From contig JANQRB010000105.1 in assembly GCA_028284775.1 (NCBI GenBank), positions 1-64,000 of the forward strand: 64,000 nucleotides of DNA, given 5' to 3'. Positions 16,720 through 25,818 of the stretch are shown piece after piece. The position numbers and the translations under genes were made by a program. The first letter of the stretch is position 1. The number at the start of each line of letters is the position of its first letter. This DNA comes from Candidatus Kapaibacterium sp. Its GTDB lineage: Bacteria; Bacteroidota; Ignavibacteria; Kapaibacteriales; UBA7675. Under the pieces are notes generated by a model that saw only the letters and a program-made list of their open reading frames with translations, ran no database searches and was not told where the DNA came from.

Positions 16720-17427
16720 ATGAAAGTTCAAACAATACTGACATTAATTTTTACAAGCATGTTGCTGGGAAGCACCTGCTTGGTGGCGCAAACCGCCGAC
16801 GCTGACTGCCCCCCGCCCAGCGAAGAGTGTGCCAGTACTGAAGGATGGACAAATCATTTTCAGTTTACTCGCTCACTATCACCGGACTGTGAAATTACAG
16901 CAAATTATCAACTGCGGGCCTGCGATGACGGCAGCTACCAGATACGATTTACATCTTTTGATCTCCCTGGGCCAGATTGCCAGGGATTCACGGAGCTCTT
17001 GCACCAAGGCTGGTCATTGTCCACTTTTGTTGAAATGGCGCAACTGGCAATTATTCAGAACAATGCAACGATTTATAATTTCATCGACGGTGTACCTGAT
17101 TGTGAGACACCGCATGTGCCGCAGGTGGTTGTGCAATTTTACTCGGCAAACTGCTGGGTGTGGCAAAAATGCACCTGGGATATTGAAAACACCGCGCCAA
17201 GCTGCGATACCGACCCACAGCCGGAGATTCCGCCCAATCTTAAGGTAAACAAATGGTCGTGGTTTGCATGCGGACGCACCTGCTGCCGCCGAACATATTC
17301 GATATGTAAAGAAGTAGACTTTTTTACATCGCGTGATATTATCAAAGTAGAAAGTATGACACGCGAATCACTCAATACCTGCACGGATCAGGGAAGTTTT
17401 ACGAAAGCATGTGATGACGGCTGCTGA
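16720..17427 (+). CDS. Cysteine-rich secreted protein (paralogue B)
   Basis: A 235-residue protein homologous over its length to the product at 15174. Shared blocks are TADADCPPP, FVEMAQLAIIQNN, VVQFYSANCWVWQKC, CGRTCCRRTYSIC and KACDDGC, with about 16 cysteines in matching places. The signal peptide is residues 1-24 (LTLIFTSMLLGSTCLVAQ). ATG 16720 is preferred to 16702 because GGAG lies 8 bp before it and the signal peptide begins there. Duplication of an operon member on either side of a sorting-domain protein suggests paired subunits or divergent ligands. The family is not recognised. Confidence 0.8.
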   Translation: MKVQTILTLIFTSMLLGSTCLVAQTADADCPPPSEECASTEGWTNHFQFTRSLSPDCEITANYQLRACDDGSYQIRFTSFDLPGPDCQGFTELLHQGWSLSTFVEMAQLAIIQNNATIYNFIDGVPDCETPHVPQVVVQFYSANCWVWQKCTWDIENTAPSCDTDPQPEIPPNLKVNKWSWFACGRTCCRRTYSICKEVDFFTSRDIIKVESMTRESLNTCTDQGSFTKACDDGC

Positions 17428-17459
17428 AGAGCAGCAATTTCCTGACATATATATCCAAT

Positions 17460-17522
17460 CACGGATACCGGTTGCCCGGCAATAACAAATGGCTGTTCTT
17501 CAGCGGCAATACGGTATCCGTG
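17460..17522 (+). terminator. Inverted repeat ending the Cys-rich protein operon
   Basis: A perfect 11-bp inverted repeat, CACGGATACCG (17460-17470) and CGGTATCCGTG (17512-17522), with a 41-base loop that has its own short stem. It lies 33 bp after the last stop of the run; the sequence after it is only moderately T-rich, so termination is inferred. Confidence 0.4.
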
Positions 17523-17681
17523 CGGTATTCCTGTTTGCAAATTTTGCAGCTCGTGTGATTTTCGTTATGAAGATTGCCGAATTGATTTAATTTGAGACTC
17601 TGTACATTAAACCTGTCACCGGATTAGCACTATACAACGCAGTTTGATTTTGAGCATTTCCATCGTGGAGAATTGTTCAAC

Positions 17682-20069
17682 ATGCTCAGCACTAAGGCTT
17701 TTTGTCCGTGGTTCGCAGTCACTTCGCTGAAGGCAATCCGTTTGCTGCTTCTCCCTGCCGTCATTGTCTCTACAGTACCTGTTATGGCTCAGCAAGGGCT
17801 CTGGCGCGAACATATCAGTTATGATAATGCCTACGCACTACTCGATGATGATGGCTTTTTCTACTGCATCGCGGGCAGTGGCTTAGTACGATATAGCAAG
17901 GCGGACCTCAGCCCTACTTTCATTTCGCCGATTAACGGATTGCCCTCATTGCCGCATGCCCCACTGGTAAAATCGCCTGACGGCCAAATCTGGACTGCCG
18001 CCCGCCAAAGCAAGCTCTTGAATTGGGATGGAACTGAATGGCGGGACTTCGAATTCCGTTCGAACAGCGGCGCTTTGCAGCTTGCAGTGACTGCCATTGC
18101 TTTCGACAATATCGGCAATCCCTCGATCGCAGCCACACGTATGATTGCACGCTACGAAAACGATGACTGGCAGATCTATGACGAGTTAAATGGATTCGAC
18201 CAGATTTACCACGATTTAACGGGCTTGGCGGTCGACGCGAATGGAGCTACCTGGGCGATTGCCAGGGAACTGGACAATACATCTGATGGAATCGTCATAC
18301 GTATCGATGCGAGCGGCCGGGTTCGTAGCTTTCGAGCGCGCGATGGTCTACCGGCTCTGAACGGCAAATCGACACTGCGCGACATTGTAGCAGACCCTCA
18401 AGGTAGGAATTGGATCTGTGGCTTTGCCGGTGTAGCGCTTTTCGATGGTCAGCGTTGGCATTCGTGGCAAACACAGTACAATCCAGCGCTGGCAGGAATG
18501 CACTCGCGCAAGCCTCTGCAGCTTTTAGTGGGAGAAGATGAAACAATCTGGGTGCGGGGCGAAAAAGGCATCAGTCGCTATGACGGCAATTCCTGGCAAA
18601 ATTTTACTGCCGATGATGGCTTGCTGTTCGAAACCTGGATCAGCAAACTGACAAGCTCTCCCACGGGCGAAGTATGGGCGGCGACGGACAAAGGGCTGCA
18701 CCGATTCGACAATGGGGTTTGGGAATTGCGCGCCGAGGGAAATGTATCGGATGTTGTGGCAACCGATATCGAAGTTTTGACCATCATTGACGGCGTTCCC
18801 GAGATTCTGGTCGATGATGACCGACGGCAGCTACGTACTCCGAATACGATTCACAGTAATCTCGTACTTGATATTGCTATCGACAAGGTCGGGAAAATGT
18901 GGTTCGCCTACGGCTGCAACATTAATACGAGTCTGCACGGCACCAGCTGCGGTCTGGGGAATTTTGATGGAAAGAAATGGGAACTCATCGCCAGCAACCA
19001 GCACGATGTTTTTGATACCGTCATGCAAGTGGCGGTGGACAACAACAACGTTGTTTGGATGACCGCCAAAGGAGGTTTAAATCGTTTCGATGGCGATTCA
19101 TGGCGACGCGTATATATCAACGGCGATACACAATCACCACGAACTTGTGAAGCTCTGGCTATCGATTCTTCACAAACGCTGTGGCTATCGTCCTTCTCGT
19201 CTTTGGGAAGGGATATGACAATTAACAGTTTTGACGGCAGCAGTTGGCAAAGCTTTGTACCGAGCTCTGATAGGCAATATCGGGTTGAGCACATTGCGAT
19301 TGACAGGAATGGAGTTGTATGGGCGACAGCCGGCCAGGTTCCCGACAGAGATCGCCATGTTTTTACCGGAGGGCTCCTGCGATTCGATGGGAAGGAATGG
19401 ACTGAAATCTCTTTACTAAATCAGGAAACGGAAGCGCCCTTGTATGGCCGGCAGATTACTTTCGACGAACAAAATCGACCCGTGATTATCGTAAATCAGA
19501 TCGTTGCGCGATTCGATGGTAATAATCAATGGTTTATTTACGAAAATGTGGACAACAGCGACTATCTGAGAGCGAATTCCCTGGCGCATGGTCTCGACGG
19601 CTCCATCTGGTTCAGTCAAAACAACACTATCCGGCGCTTAGATGACTATGCGCAATTCCTTGCGATTCCGGGCTTCAGCGGCACTACGATAAGCTCCACG
19701 CTGTTTAAGCAGGACGGCAGCATTTGGATTGTCTCTTCCTCGGGTGTCTATTCCTGGGAGCCAACCAGCACCGGCTTTGGCCTGCAATCACAGCCACCTA
19801 TGTCTGAGTTGGTGACGATCGATGTGAATCCTCATCCGCTGCAAGGGGAAGGAGCCCGCATAAGAATTCGCAACGATGCAAACAGTCACTTGCAACTGGA
19901 CATTGTTGACATATTTGGCCGCTTGGCGGCGAAGACAATTCCCATTGAGCAATCTCATAAAGATCTAACAATTGATGTGCCGATTGATCTACTTGCTGCA
20001 GGATTGTATTTTGTCGTCGTTCACAGCAATGGTGTACAGGTATCGCAGCCGATTGTAATTCGCAAGTAA
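17682..20069 (+). CDS. Large secreted beta-propeller (two-component-regulator-propeller-like) protein with sorting domain
   Basis: A 795-residue protein. A signal peptide (LLLLPAVIVSTVPVMAQ) is followed by LWREHISYDNAYALLDDDG, the usual opening of Reg_prop-type propellers. Repeats of the form 'FDGxxWxxFxxxxGL...I..D..G.vWaat..GL.R.' run from ~50 to ~690 (WRDFEFRSN, RYDGNSWQNFTADDGL, HRFDNGVWELRAEG, NSFDGSSWQSFV), enough for one 7-bladed or two smaller propellers. These blades usually occur as sensor modules in hybrid kinases, but here no membrane helix or kinase follows. Instead the last ~85 residues are a Por-type sorting domain (NPHPLQGEGARIRIR to QPIVIRK), so it is an exported free protein. 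ATG 17682 is preferred to TTG 17673 (GGAG 11 bp upstream). Confidence 0.88.
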   Translation: MLSTKAFCPWFAVTSLKAIRLLLLPAVIVSTVPVMAQQGLWREHISYDNAYALLDDDGFFYCIAGSGLVRYSKADLSPTFISPINGLPSLPHAPLVKSPDGQIWTAARQSKLLNWDGTEWRDFEFRSNSGALQLAVTAIAFDNIGNPSIAATRMIARYENDDWQIYDELNGFDQIYHDLTGLAVDANGATWAIARELDNTSDGIVIRIDASGRVRSFRARDGLPALNGKSTLRDIVADPQGRNWICGFAGVALFDGQRWHSWQTQYNPALAGMHSRKPLQLLVGEDETIWVRGEKGISRYDGNSWQNFTADDGLLFETWISKLTSSPTGEVWAATDKGLHRFDNGVWELRAEGNVSDVVATDIEVLTIIDGVPEILVDDDRRQLRTPNTIHSNLVLDIAIDKVGKMWFAYGCNINTSLHGTSCGLGNFDGKKWELIASNQHDVFDTVMQVAVDNNNVVWMTAKGGLNRFDGDSWRRVYINGDTQSPRTCEALAIDSSQTLWLSSFSSLGRDMTINSFDGSSWQSFVPSSDRQYRVEHIAIDRNGVVWATAGQVPDRDRHVFTGGLLRFDGKEWTEISLLNQETEAPLYGRQITFDEQNRPVIIVNQIVARFDGNNQWFIYENVDNSDYLRANSLAHGLDGSIWFSQNNTIRRLDDYAQFLAIPGFSGTTISSTLFKQDGSIWIVSSSGVYSWEPTSTGFGLQSQPPMSELVTIDVNPHPLQGEGARIRIRNDANSHLQLDIVDIFGRLAAKTIPIEQSHKDLTIDVPIDLLAAGLYFVVVHSNGVQVSQPIVIRK

Positions 20070-20246
20070 ATCATTTTGCCACAAGGAAGTCGGTACCTAT
20101 GATTGCCCTTTGGGAGGTCCAATATCTTTAGTTGTGATACTGCGCGCCGGCGCGCTCCTTCAATCTCCAATTAGATATGATAGACCAAGATTAACAACAG
20201 GGCGGAAGCGCAGCCTGGATTCGCCGAACAACGCAAGGGGAGATGT

Positions 20247-22313
20247 TTACCTGGTCTTAAGAATCACCCGGGAATGACAATCAGCGCGCGCCTTCAGCTG
20301 CAGGATATAGGCGGCGGGAGCAAGAACGCTCCACGCGAGAGGCAGAGAATGCCGGCCGGCCGGTAGAGCCGGAAGCTTGCGCTGCAGTACGAGCTCGCCT
20401 GAAAGTGAATACACAGCAATCGTAAGCGGGCCGGGCTCACCGAGCTCAACCTGCACGACGCCGGACGAAGTAATGGGATTGGAGGCAAGGCCGACCCTGG
20501 CGGGAAGGGATTTGCGCGGTAGCGCTTCATTAACAAAAGTTGCTCGGCCGCTGGACTCATACACTCCCTCGTCTCTCGCGAGGGCATAGAGCTTGCCGTC
20601 GATTGCATGTAATCGGCTGACTTTCTCCACTGGATCCGCTACAGTTACTTCTTGCCAGGTCAGTCCATCCTGTGAAAACAATATATTGCCCCTGGAGAGC
20701 GCAACGAAGCCGCCATAGATCGGATGCAATGCGCTTATTTCGCGAACCGAGAGATAATTCCAGGTCTCGCCTCGGCTGCCGACTCGCCACAGTCCCGACT
20801 TTCCTCCGACAAGCCACTGCGAGTCCCGCGATTCCACGATGTCGTATAATGCTTCCCCGGCCAGACCGCTTAGAAGCCAGTTAGAGCCATTGTCCTGTGA
20901 TGTATACATGCCGCCCTCCGTTAAAGCCCAGAGTTCACCGTCGGGATGAATAACAAGCTTGTTAATTTTTTGCGCAAGGTCATAACTTGCGAGATGCTCA
21001 AAATCATGAAAATGGATGATATCGCCGAGCGAAGTAGCAACATACAGATCACTGCCGACGACGAGGGTTTGCGTTACGTCGCCGCCCATATTGCCTAAAG
21101 AATGCCAGTCGCTGCCTTTGTCCTTGGAGTAGTACAGCTTACTTCCTTCGGCCAGGTAGAGCACATCGTTGTGATCAACGCTCAAGGATCGATTGCCCTC
21201 GGTGAAACTACGGCCGGGATGCCATGTATTGCGCCAGCTGCGGCCCCGATCCTCGGAGTGATAGAGCGCATAGTCCGACAACACATAAAAGTCACCGTCG
21301 CTGCCGCGAGTGAAATCGATATACCGAAGCTCCCGCATCCCGAGCGAGTATTCATTAACGTCCCCCCGGATGTCCTCAGCCGTCAGCACGCCGCTCGAAG
21401 TACCGAGCAGAATCGTTCCGTCCGGCGCCTGCTGCAGAGCCCTGATAGACGATGTCCAGTAGTTGCTGTGATCCGTCCAGCGATCGCTGTCGGGCGCCAG
21501 ACGGAAGAGTTCGCCGAACTCGGTGCTGACCAGAAATGACCCATCCGCGGCGGCGGTCGCGTGTTCGGCTACGATGGCGGTATCGTCATTGTCAAAAATG
21601 GGAAGCAGGCGATCCGACGATGGCTTGTATTCGAACATCCCGTTGGATGTGGCAAGTATGATGCGATCGCGGGGGCTGACAAGAATCCGGCTAATGATAT
21701 GACCGGTCGGGATCTGCAGCCGCCAGTTCGAGTGCTCATTATCACGTCGCCACACTGAGCGCCGGTCAACAACCAGGTATTGCGCTTCGGTCGATGAAAA
21801 GGCCAGGTCACCCAGGAATCTTGTTTGGACAAGATCGAGTCCCGCGCTGGACGGCCGGTCGGCTTGTGTTTTCACGTCAAATATCCTGACACCCTGCTCG
21901 ACCAGATTGTTGGAAAACAGCAGATAGGGTTCCGGCTTTCCGCCAAAGGCCATAGCACGCACATCTAAGTCGATAACCTTAGTCCAGCTTAAGCCATCAT
22001 CATCCGAAAAGTACAGGCCTCCGCTTCCCGTGGCAAATATGAGATCATCGTCGCTTAGTACAACACGCGCAACCCGGCTAATCTGAACCGGCAGCAAACG
22101 CCAGGATTTGTCGCTGCCGCTTGACAGATAGAGATTATCATTTCTTGAGGCAGCAAGCGAGCGCCCCTCGCTGTTCGTGGAGAGTGACTGAATCACCGCG
22201 CCGCTCGGACTGCCCACATGCTGCCAGATAAATTCCTGCGCCGCAAGCGACTGCGTAAAGACGATCAGGAAGAGCGGGAGCGCAATCCGCCACGCATTGT
22301 TTTGCCGAGTCAT
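20247..22313 (-). CDS. Secreted sialidase/sortilin-like beta-propeller protein with sorting domain (paralogue 1)
   Basis: A 688-residue protein with a signal peptide (LPLFLIVFTQSLAAQ). Asp-box repeats of the form SxDxGxxW occur through residues ~60-530 (SDDDGLSW, SEDRGRSWRNTWHPG, SKDKGSDWHSLG, SQDNGSNWLLSG, SQDGLTW), as in BNR/VPS10-type propellers. The C-terminal ~80 residues are a Por-type sorting domain (ASNPITSSGVVQVELG to SRVILKTR). Catalytic residues of true sialidases are not evident, so binding is more likely than hydrolysis. It is a tandem paralogue of the gene at 22929, sharing the mature start QE-(F)IWQH and the HPGxxFxxGNRSL block. The ATG directly precedes the signal peptide. Confidence 0.87.
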   Translation of the reverse strand: MTRQNNAWRIALPLFLIVFTQSLAAQEFIWQHVGSPSGAVIQSLSTNSEGRSLAASRNDNLYLSSGSDKSWRLLPVQISRVARVVLSDDDLIFATGSGGLYFSDDDGLSWTKVIDLDVRAMAFGGKPEPYLLFSNNLVEQGVRIFDVKTQADRPSSAGLDLVQTRFLGDLAFSSTEAQYLVVDRRSVWRRDNEHSNWRLQIPTGHIISRILVSPRDRIILATSNGMFEYKPSSDRLLPIFDNDDTAIVAEHATAAADGSFLVSTEFGELFRLAPDSDRWTDHSNYWTSSIRALQQAPDGTILLGTSSGVLTAEDIRGDVNEYSLGMRELRYIDFTRGSDGDFYVLSDYALYHSEDRGRSWRNTWHPGRSFTEGNRSLSVDHNDVLYLAEGSKLYYSKDKGSDWHSLGNMGGDVTQTLVVGSDLYVATSLGDIIHFHDFEHLASYDLAQKINKLVIHPDGELWALTEGGMYTSQDNGSNWLLSGLAGEALYDIVESRDSQWLVGGKSGLWRVGSRGETWNYLSVREISALHPIYGGFVALSRGNILFSQDGLTWQEVTVADPVEKVSRLHAIDGKLYALARDEGVYESSGRATFVNEALPRKSLPARVGLASNPITSSGVVQVELGEPGPLTIAVYSLSGELVLQRKLPALPAGRHSLPLAWSVLAPAAYILQLKARADCHSRVILKTR

Positions 22314-22928
22314 GTCAAAACCTCAATAACTTGGATTTGCTACTAGTCTCGGGCAAGGGTCGCTTCTGTGCGAGAGCCGCTTGAACAGCCGCCATAGCGA
22401 ATAAAGATCAAGCGGCGTTCAGCGAGGCAGAAGGCTGCTTCAGGAAACAATCGCGCTGAATTCACGCGCCAGCAGGGAGGAAACGTCAGGGCTGCATTTG
22501 GTTACCCGCATCGAGAATTTCGCGGCCGATATGATTGCCGCATGCAATCAAACATTGCCGGCACGGCAGGAAAGACGTCGGAAAGCATCGACCGTAAATG
22601 GCAGATTGGAATCCAGGATCATAATGTCTCTCTGAACTTGCCGATGGCTCCACACTCTCAATATGGACTTTCCGCTTCTGACTTTCAGAGGAGCCAGAGT
22701 GGCGACCCTTAGTCCATTCAAGCTTTAGTAGCTAAGTTTTTCAAACACCGGCACAGTAGTCGAGCTTAACGACTATTCGGATAGGCTTAATCATTGATGA
22801 GCAATTGCAATCCCGTATAGGTAAAGCAAACAATTCTCTTCGCCTGAACTGGACGGCATGCGCGCCGGCTTTACTCTGCGGATGCTATTAAGGCCTTAGT
22901 CTTGTCACTGAATATTTTTTACTTCTCC
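22314..22928. other. Intergenic region between tandem propeller paralogues
   Basis: About 615 bp with no convincing reading frame, hairpin or repeat. It presumably holds the promoter of the downstream minus-strand propeller gene. Confidence 0.4.
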
Positions 22929-25013
22929 TTACCTGGATTTGATAGCGAGCGTTGAAAAGCTTTCGTCAGCAGAATCAAACTTCAATAAGTAGAGGCGAGC
23001 GGTAAGAGCAGCAGGATCGACCGGAATTGAATGTCGGCCGGCGTTCATAAACGGAAAATTGAATTCGGCGACGAGACTACCGGTCATAGTATACATCGAA
23101 AGCGATAGTGGGCCTGTCGTTTTAAGCGTAAAGGAGACCTGGCCGTCAGCGACAAGTGGAAATGCCGCGAAGTCTGACTTATCAGCTAGTCTTGAGCTTT
23201 GCTGTGACTCGTTAACAAATGTTTTAATGCCGAGAATCCTGTATAATCCGCTGCGCCTGAAGGCATACAGACAATCTTCTTGTCCAAAAATGCGATACAC
23301 GGGGTCACCTTGGCCGGCTTCATCCAAAATGTTCCATGTCAGTCCATCCGCTGACAACAACAATCGGTCTTGCGAAAGCGCCAGGAAGTTGCCTTTAAAC
23401 CGACTATGTGCACGCAGGCCGTTCGAAGTCAGCAAGTTCCAGGTCTTTCCGCCATTGCTCAGCATCCAGGTTCCGTTCTTGCCGCTTAGCAGCCATTGCG
23501 AGTCACCGGCCTCAACAATTGTATATAGGGTATCCCGCGTTATGCCGCTGAAATGCCAGGTACTGCCCTTATCGCTGGAAATATACATCCCGCCATATGT
23601 CAGCGCCCAGATATCGCCGCCCGGAGCAAAATGCAGATGGTTAATCTTCTTTGGCGCCCGATAGATTCCTGCGCGTTCAAATTCTTCCAAATGCACGATA
23701 TCGCCTGCTGATGTCACAACAAAAAGACCAGGCTCCCGAAAATAGACCTGTTCAATATCATCGCCCATGGAACCAAGGTTTTGCCAGCTGCCGCCTTTGT
23801 CGCGTGAATAATAGAGCCTGTCCGCATCGGCCAGATAAACCACCTCATTGTCATCGACAGTCAGGGACCGATTCCCGAATCCGAAAACAGGGCTCGGATG
23901 CCAGGTATTGCGCCAACTCAGGCCTTGATTCTCCGAAAGGTAGAGCGAGTGTTCAGTCCGTAAATACAGGTCTCCGCATGCACTTACAGCCAGGTCACGC
24001 CGGCTATTTTCTTGCATACCATGCGACCACTCTGCGAAATTCTGTTCGCTGCTCCTCTTTGCCAAAACGCCGCGTGAAGTGCCGATCAGGATCGTGCCGT
24101 CGGCGCTTTGCTGAAGCGCCGCAATTGCCGAATTGTCATAAACAGCATGCTCGGTCCACTGCCGGCTGTCGAGCGCCAGATGCCAGAAGCGTCCACTGGC
24201 GGTAACGGCAAGAATAGAGCCGTCGGCAGGTGTTGTTGCATGACGTATTTTAATATTGATGCCCGCTTCATTGGTCAACAAATCCAATCGGTTAAGCTGA
24301 GGCAGGTATTCGAATATTCCTCCGGACGTGGCGAGAACGATACGATCCTGACGGCTGATGATGATCCTATAGATTATGTAGTCCGTCTTGAGCCGCATCC
24401 GCCAGATTAAACCGCGACTGTTGTTACGACACCAAAGTTCTTTATGATCGACCACAAGATAGTGGTCGCCGTCGGAAGCGATCGCCACAGCGCCCAGCCG
24501 TTGTTGCCCGAGATCTAGTCCCTCACTATAGGGCTGAAGAAAGTTGCTCTCGCTATAGTAGATGGCAACTCCCCCCTCAAATGTGGCACTGGTCAACAAA
24601 AGGTAGGGTTGTTCAGGGCCGCCGTAATCTATGGTGTTCACCGCCAGAGGAACTCTTGTTGGCCAGCTTTGGCCATCATCCTGCGAGACGAAAATGCCTG
24701 CAAGCCCAATAACAAAAATCTGTCCATTCTCAGCAACAATAGAATGTTTAATCTCTGAATTAAATTGCTGGCCCCCTGGTGACAATATCGGAAGCACGCT
24801 CCAGGACCGGCCGTTGTCGATAGAGTGATAGAACTTGCCGCTTTTTGTTGTCGCAATAGCTCTACCGTCGTCATGCACAGCCAGTGAACGAATATTGGCC
24901 CCATCGGGACTTTCAATATGCTGCCAGAATATTTCCTGTGCCGCCAGCGGCTGAAGAAAAACGCAGAACAAAAATGTTAATAAATTTTGGCGTATGGATC
25001 TGAATATGAGCAT
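22929..25013 (-). CDS. Secreted sialidase/sortilin-like beta-propeller protein with sorting domain (paralogue 2)
   Basis: A 694-residue paralogue of the product at 20247, colinear throughout. It has a signal peptide (LLTFLFCVFLQPLAAQ), mature start EIFWQHIESPDGANIRSL, Asp boxes (SIDNGRSW, SQDDGQSW, SENQGLSWRNTWHPS, SRDKGGSWQNLG, SSDKGSTWHFSG, SNGGKTW) and a Por-type sorting domain over the last ~80 residues (PLVADGQVSFTLKT to FSTLAIKSR). ATG 25013 is chosen because GGGAGG lies 7 bp upstream and the signal peptide starts there. The pair arose by tandem duplication followed by clear divergence, which suggests separate targets. Confidence 0.87.
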   Translation of the reverse strand: MLIFRSIRQNLLTFLFCVFLQPLAAQEIFWQHIESPDGANIRSLAVHDDGRAIATTKSGKFYHSIDNGRSWSVLPILSPGGQQFNSEIKHSIVAENGQIFVIGLAGIFVSQDDGQSWPTRVPLAVNTIDYGGPEQPYLLLTSATFEGGVAIYYSESNFLQPYSEGLDLGQQRLGAVAIASDGDHYLVVDHKELWCRNNSRGLIWRMRLKTDYIIYRIIISRQDRIVLATSGGIFEYLPQLNRLDLLTNEAGINIKIRHATTPADGSILAVTASGRFWHLALDSRQWTEHAVYDNSAIAALQQSADGTILIGTSRGVLAKRSSEQNFAEWSHGMQENSRRDLAVSACGDLYLRTEHSLYLSENQGLSWRNTWHPSPVFGFGNRSLTVDDNEVVYLADADRLYYSRDKGGSWQNLGSMGDDIEQVYFREPGLFVVTSAGDIVHLEEFERAGIYRAPKKINHLHFAPGGDIWALTYGGMYISSDKGSTWHFSGITRDTLYTIVEAGDSQWLLSGKNGTWMLSNGGKTWNLLTSNGLRAHSRFKGNFLALSQDRLLLSADGLTWNILDEAGQGDPVYRIFGQEDCLYAFRRSGLYRILGIKTFVNESQQSSRLADKSDFAAFPLVADGQVSFTLKTTGPLSLSMYTMTGSLVAEFNFPFMNAGRHSIPVDPAALTARLYLLKFDSADESFSTLAIKSR

Positions 25014-25818
25014 CGTGAATCCTCCCGACAAACATCGTTTTATTAGCACTGAAGAAGTATGAAACCGTCCGCAACAGCGGATAGGTACTTATGCGTTCTA
25101 AGGCCGCGATTAAGCAAAAACGTTGGTGGCACTTTCGGGAACAGCGTTTACGGGCGTTCCCGAGCTTTAGAAACGTTGCTGGTTGAATAGGTTACAGGGC
25201 TGTGAAGATTTGGCGAGATTACACGAGCCTGACTTGACGAAGACCAGCTGAGACAGGTAGCAGGCACGGTAGTTGATGGCGAAGTAAGTGTGCCTTCGTA
25301 CTCGAAACGACATTGAGCCACTATTTTATTGTGCTCTCGAAATGGCTGGCGCCGGCTGACTTAACAGGCCTAGTACTCTGTCAGATTAGTTATCTTTAAA
25401 TCCCCCTCTGTGTTGATAGAAGGGCCAGGGGAGTTATGAAATCCTTCAATACTCATAACCCCTCCCAACCTCCCCTTAACTTAAGGGGAGGTGCAACTAT
25501 AAGTATTTTTTTTGACAAGTCACTGGTTTGTGTTGAATTCAATGATAAAACATCTCAAGACAATTTGTATGCACTGTTAAATAAACATCCTTCGCAATTC
25601 CCGCCCATCCGGATTGTAGAACTGCAATCGGCCCGCGGCCGGCCGACTCGGTGATCTGAACCAAAAACGTCGATGATGAGAGATGTACTGTGCGTAGCGA
25701 CCTTAGCGGAAGTCGGGCCGGCATTGTCGTAGATCCGGTTTTAGCAAGCAAGCTCTGGCTGCGACAGCCGCTGAAGCCCGGGAAAACCGAAGAACTCGGA
25801 CAGCATCCGCCTCCGCCC
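25014..25818. other. Intergenic region with a palindromic repeat-like element
   Basis: About 800 bp between two minus-strand genes. The only structure is the palindrome at 25469-25491 and its C/G-rich surroundings. A 72-codon plus-strand frame at 25436 encodes NPSQPPLNLRGG, a peptide typical of translated interspersed palindromes rather than of a real gene. Confidence 0.5.
25469..25491. repeat. Perfect 23-bp palindrome with CCTCCCCTTAA arms
   Basis: Two 11-bp arms, CCTCCCCTTAA and TTAAGGGGAGG, flank a single central C at 25480. Another GGGGAG and CCCCTCCC run within 60 bp could extend it into a longer stem. Its form resembles short interspersed palindromes found in many copies in bacterial genomes; copy number cannot be judged from one window. 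Confidence 0.6.

Noticed and set aside
20142..20155. 14-bp GC palindrome between convergent propeller genes
   Set aside because: No loop or T-tract, and alternating GC palindromes of this size occur by chance; not convincing as a terminator.
25436..25654. 72-codon plus-strand frame
   Set aside because: Begins inside the palindromic element and encodes the repeat-derived NPSQPPLNLRGG; no ribosome site.
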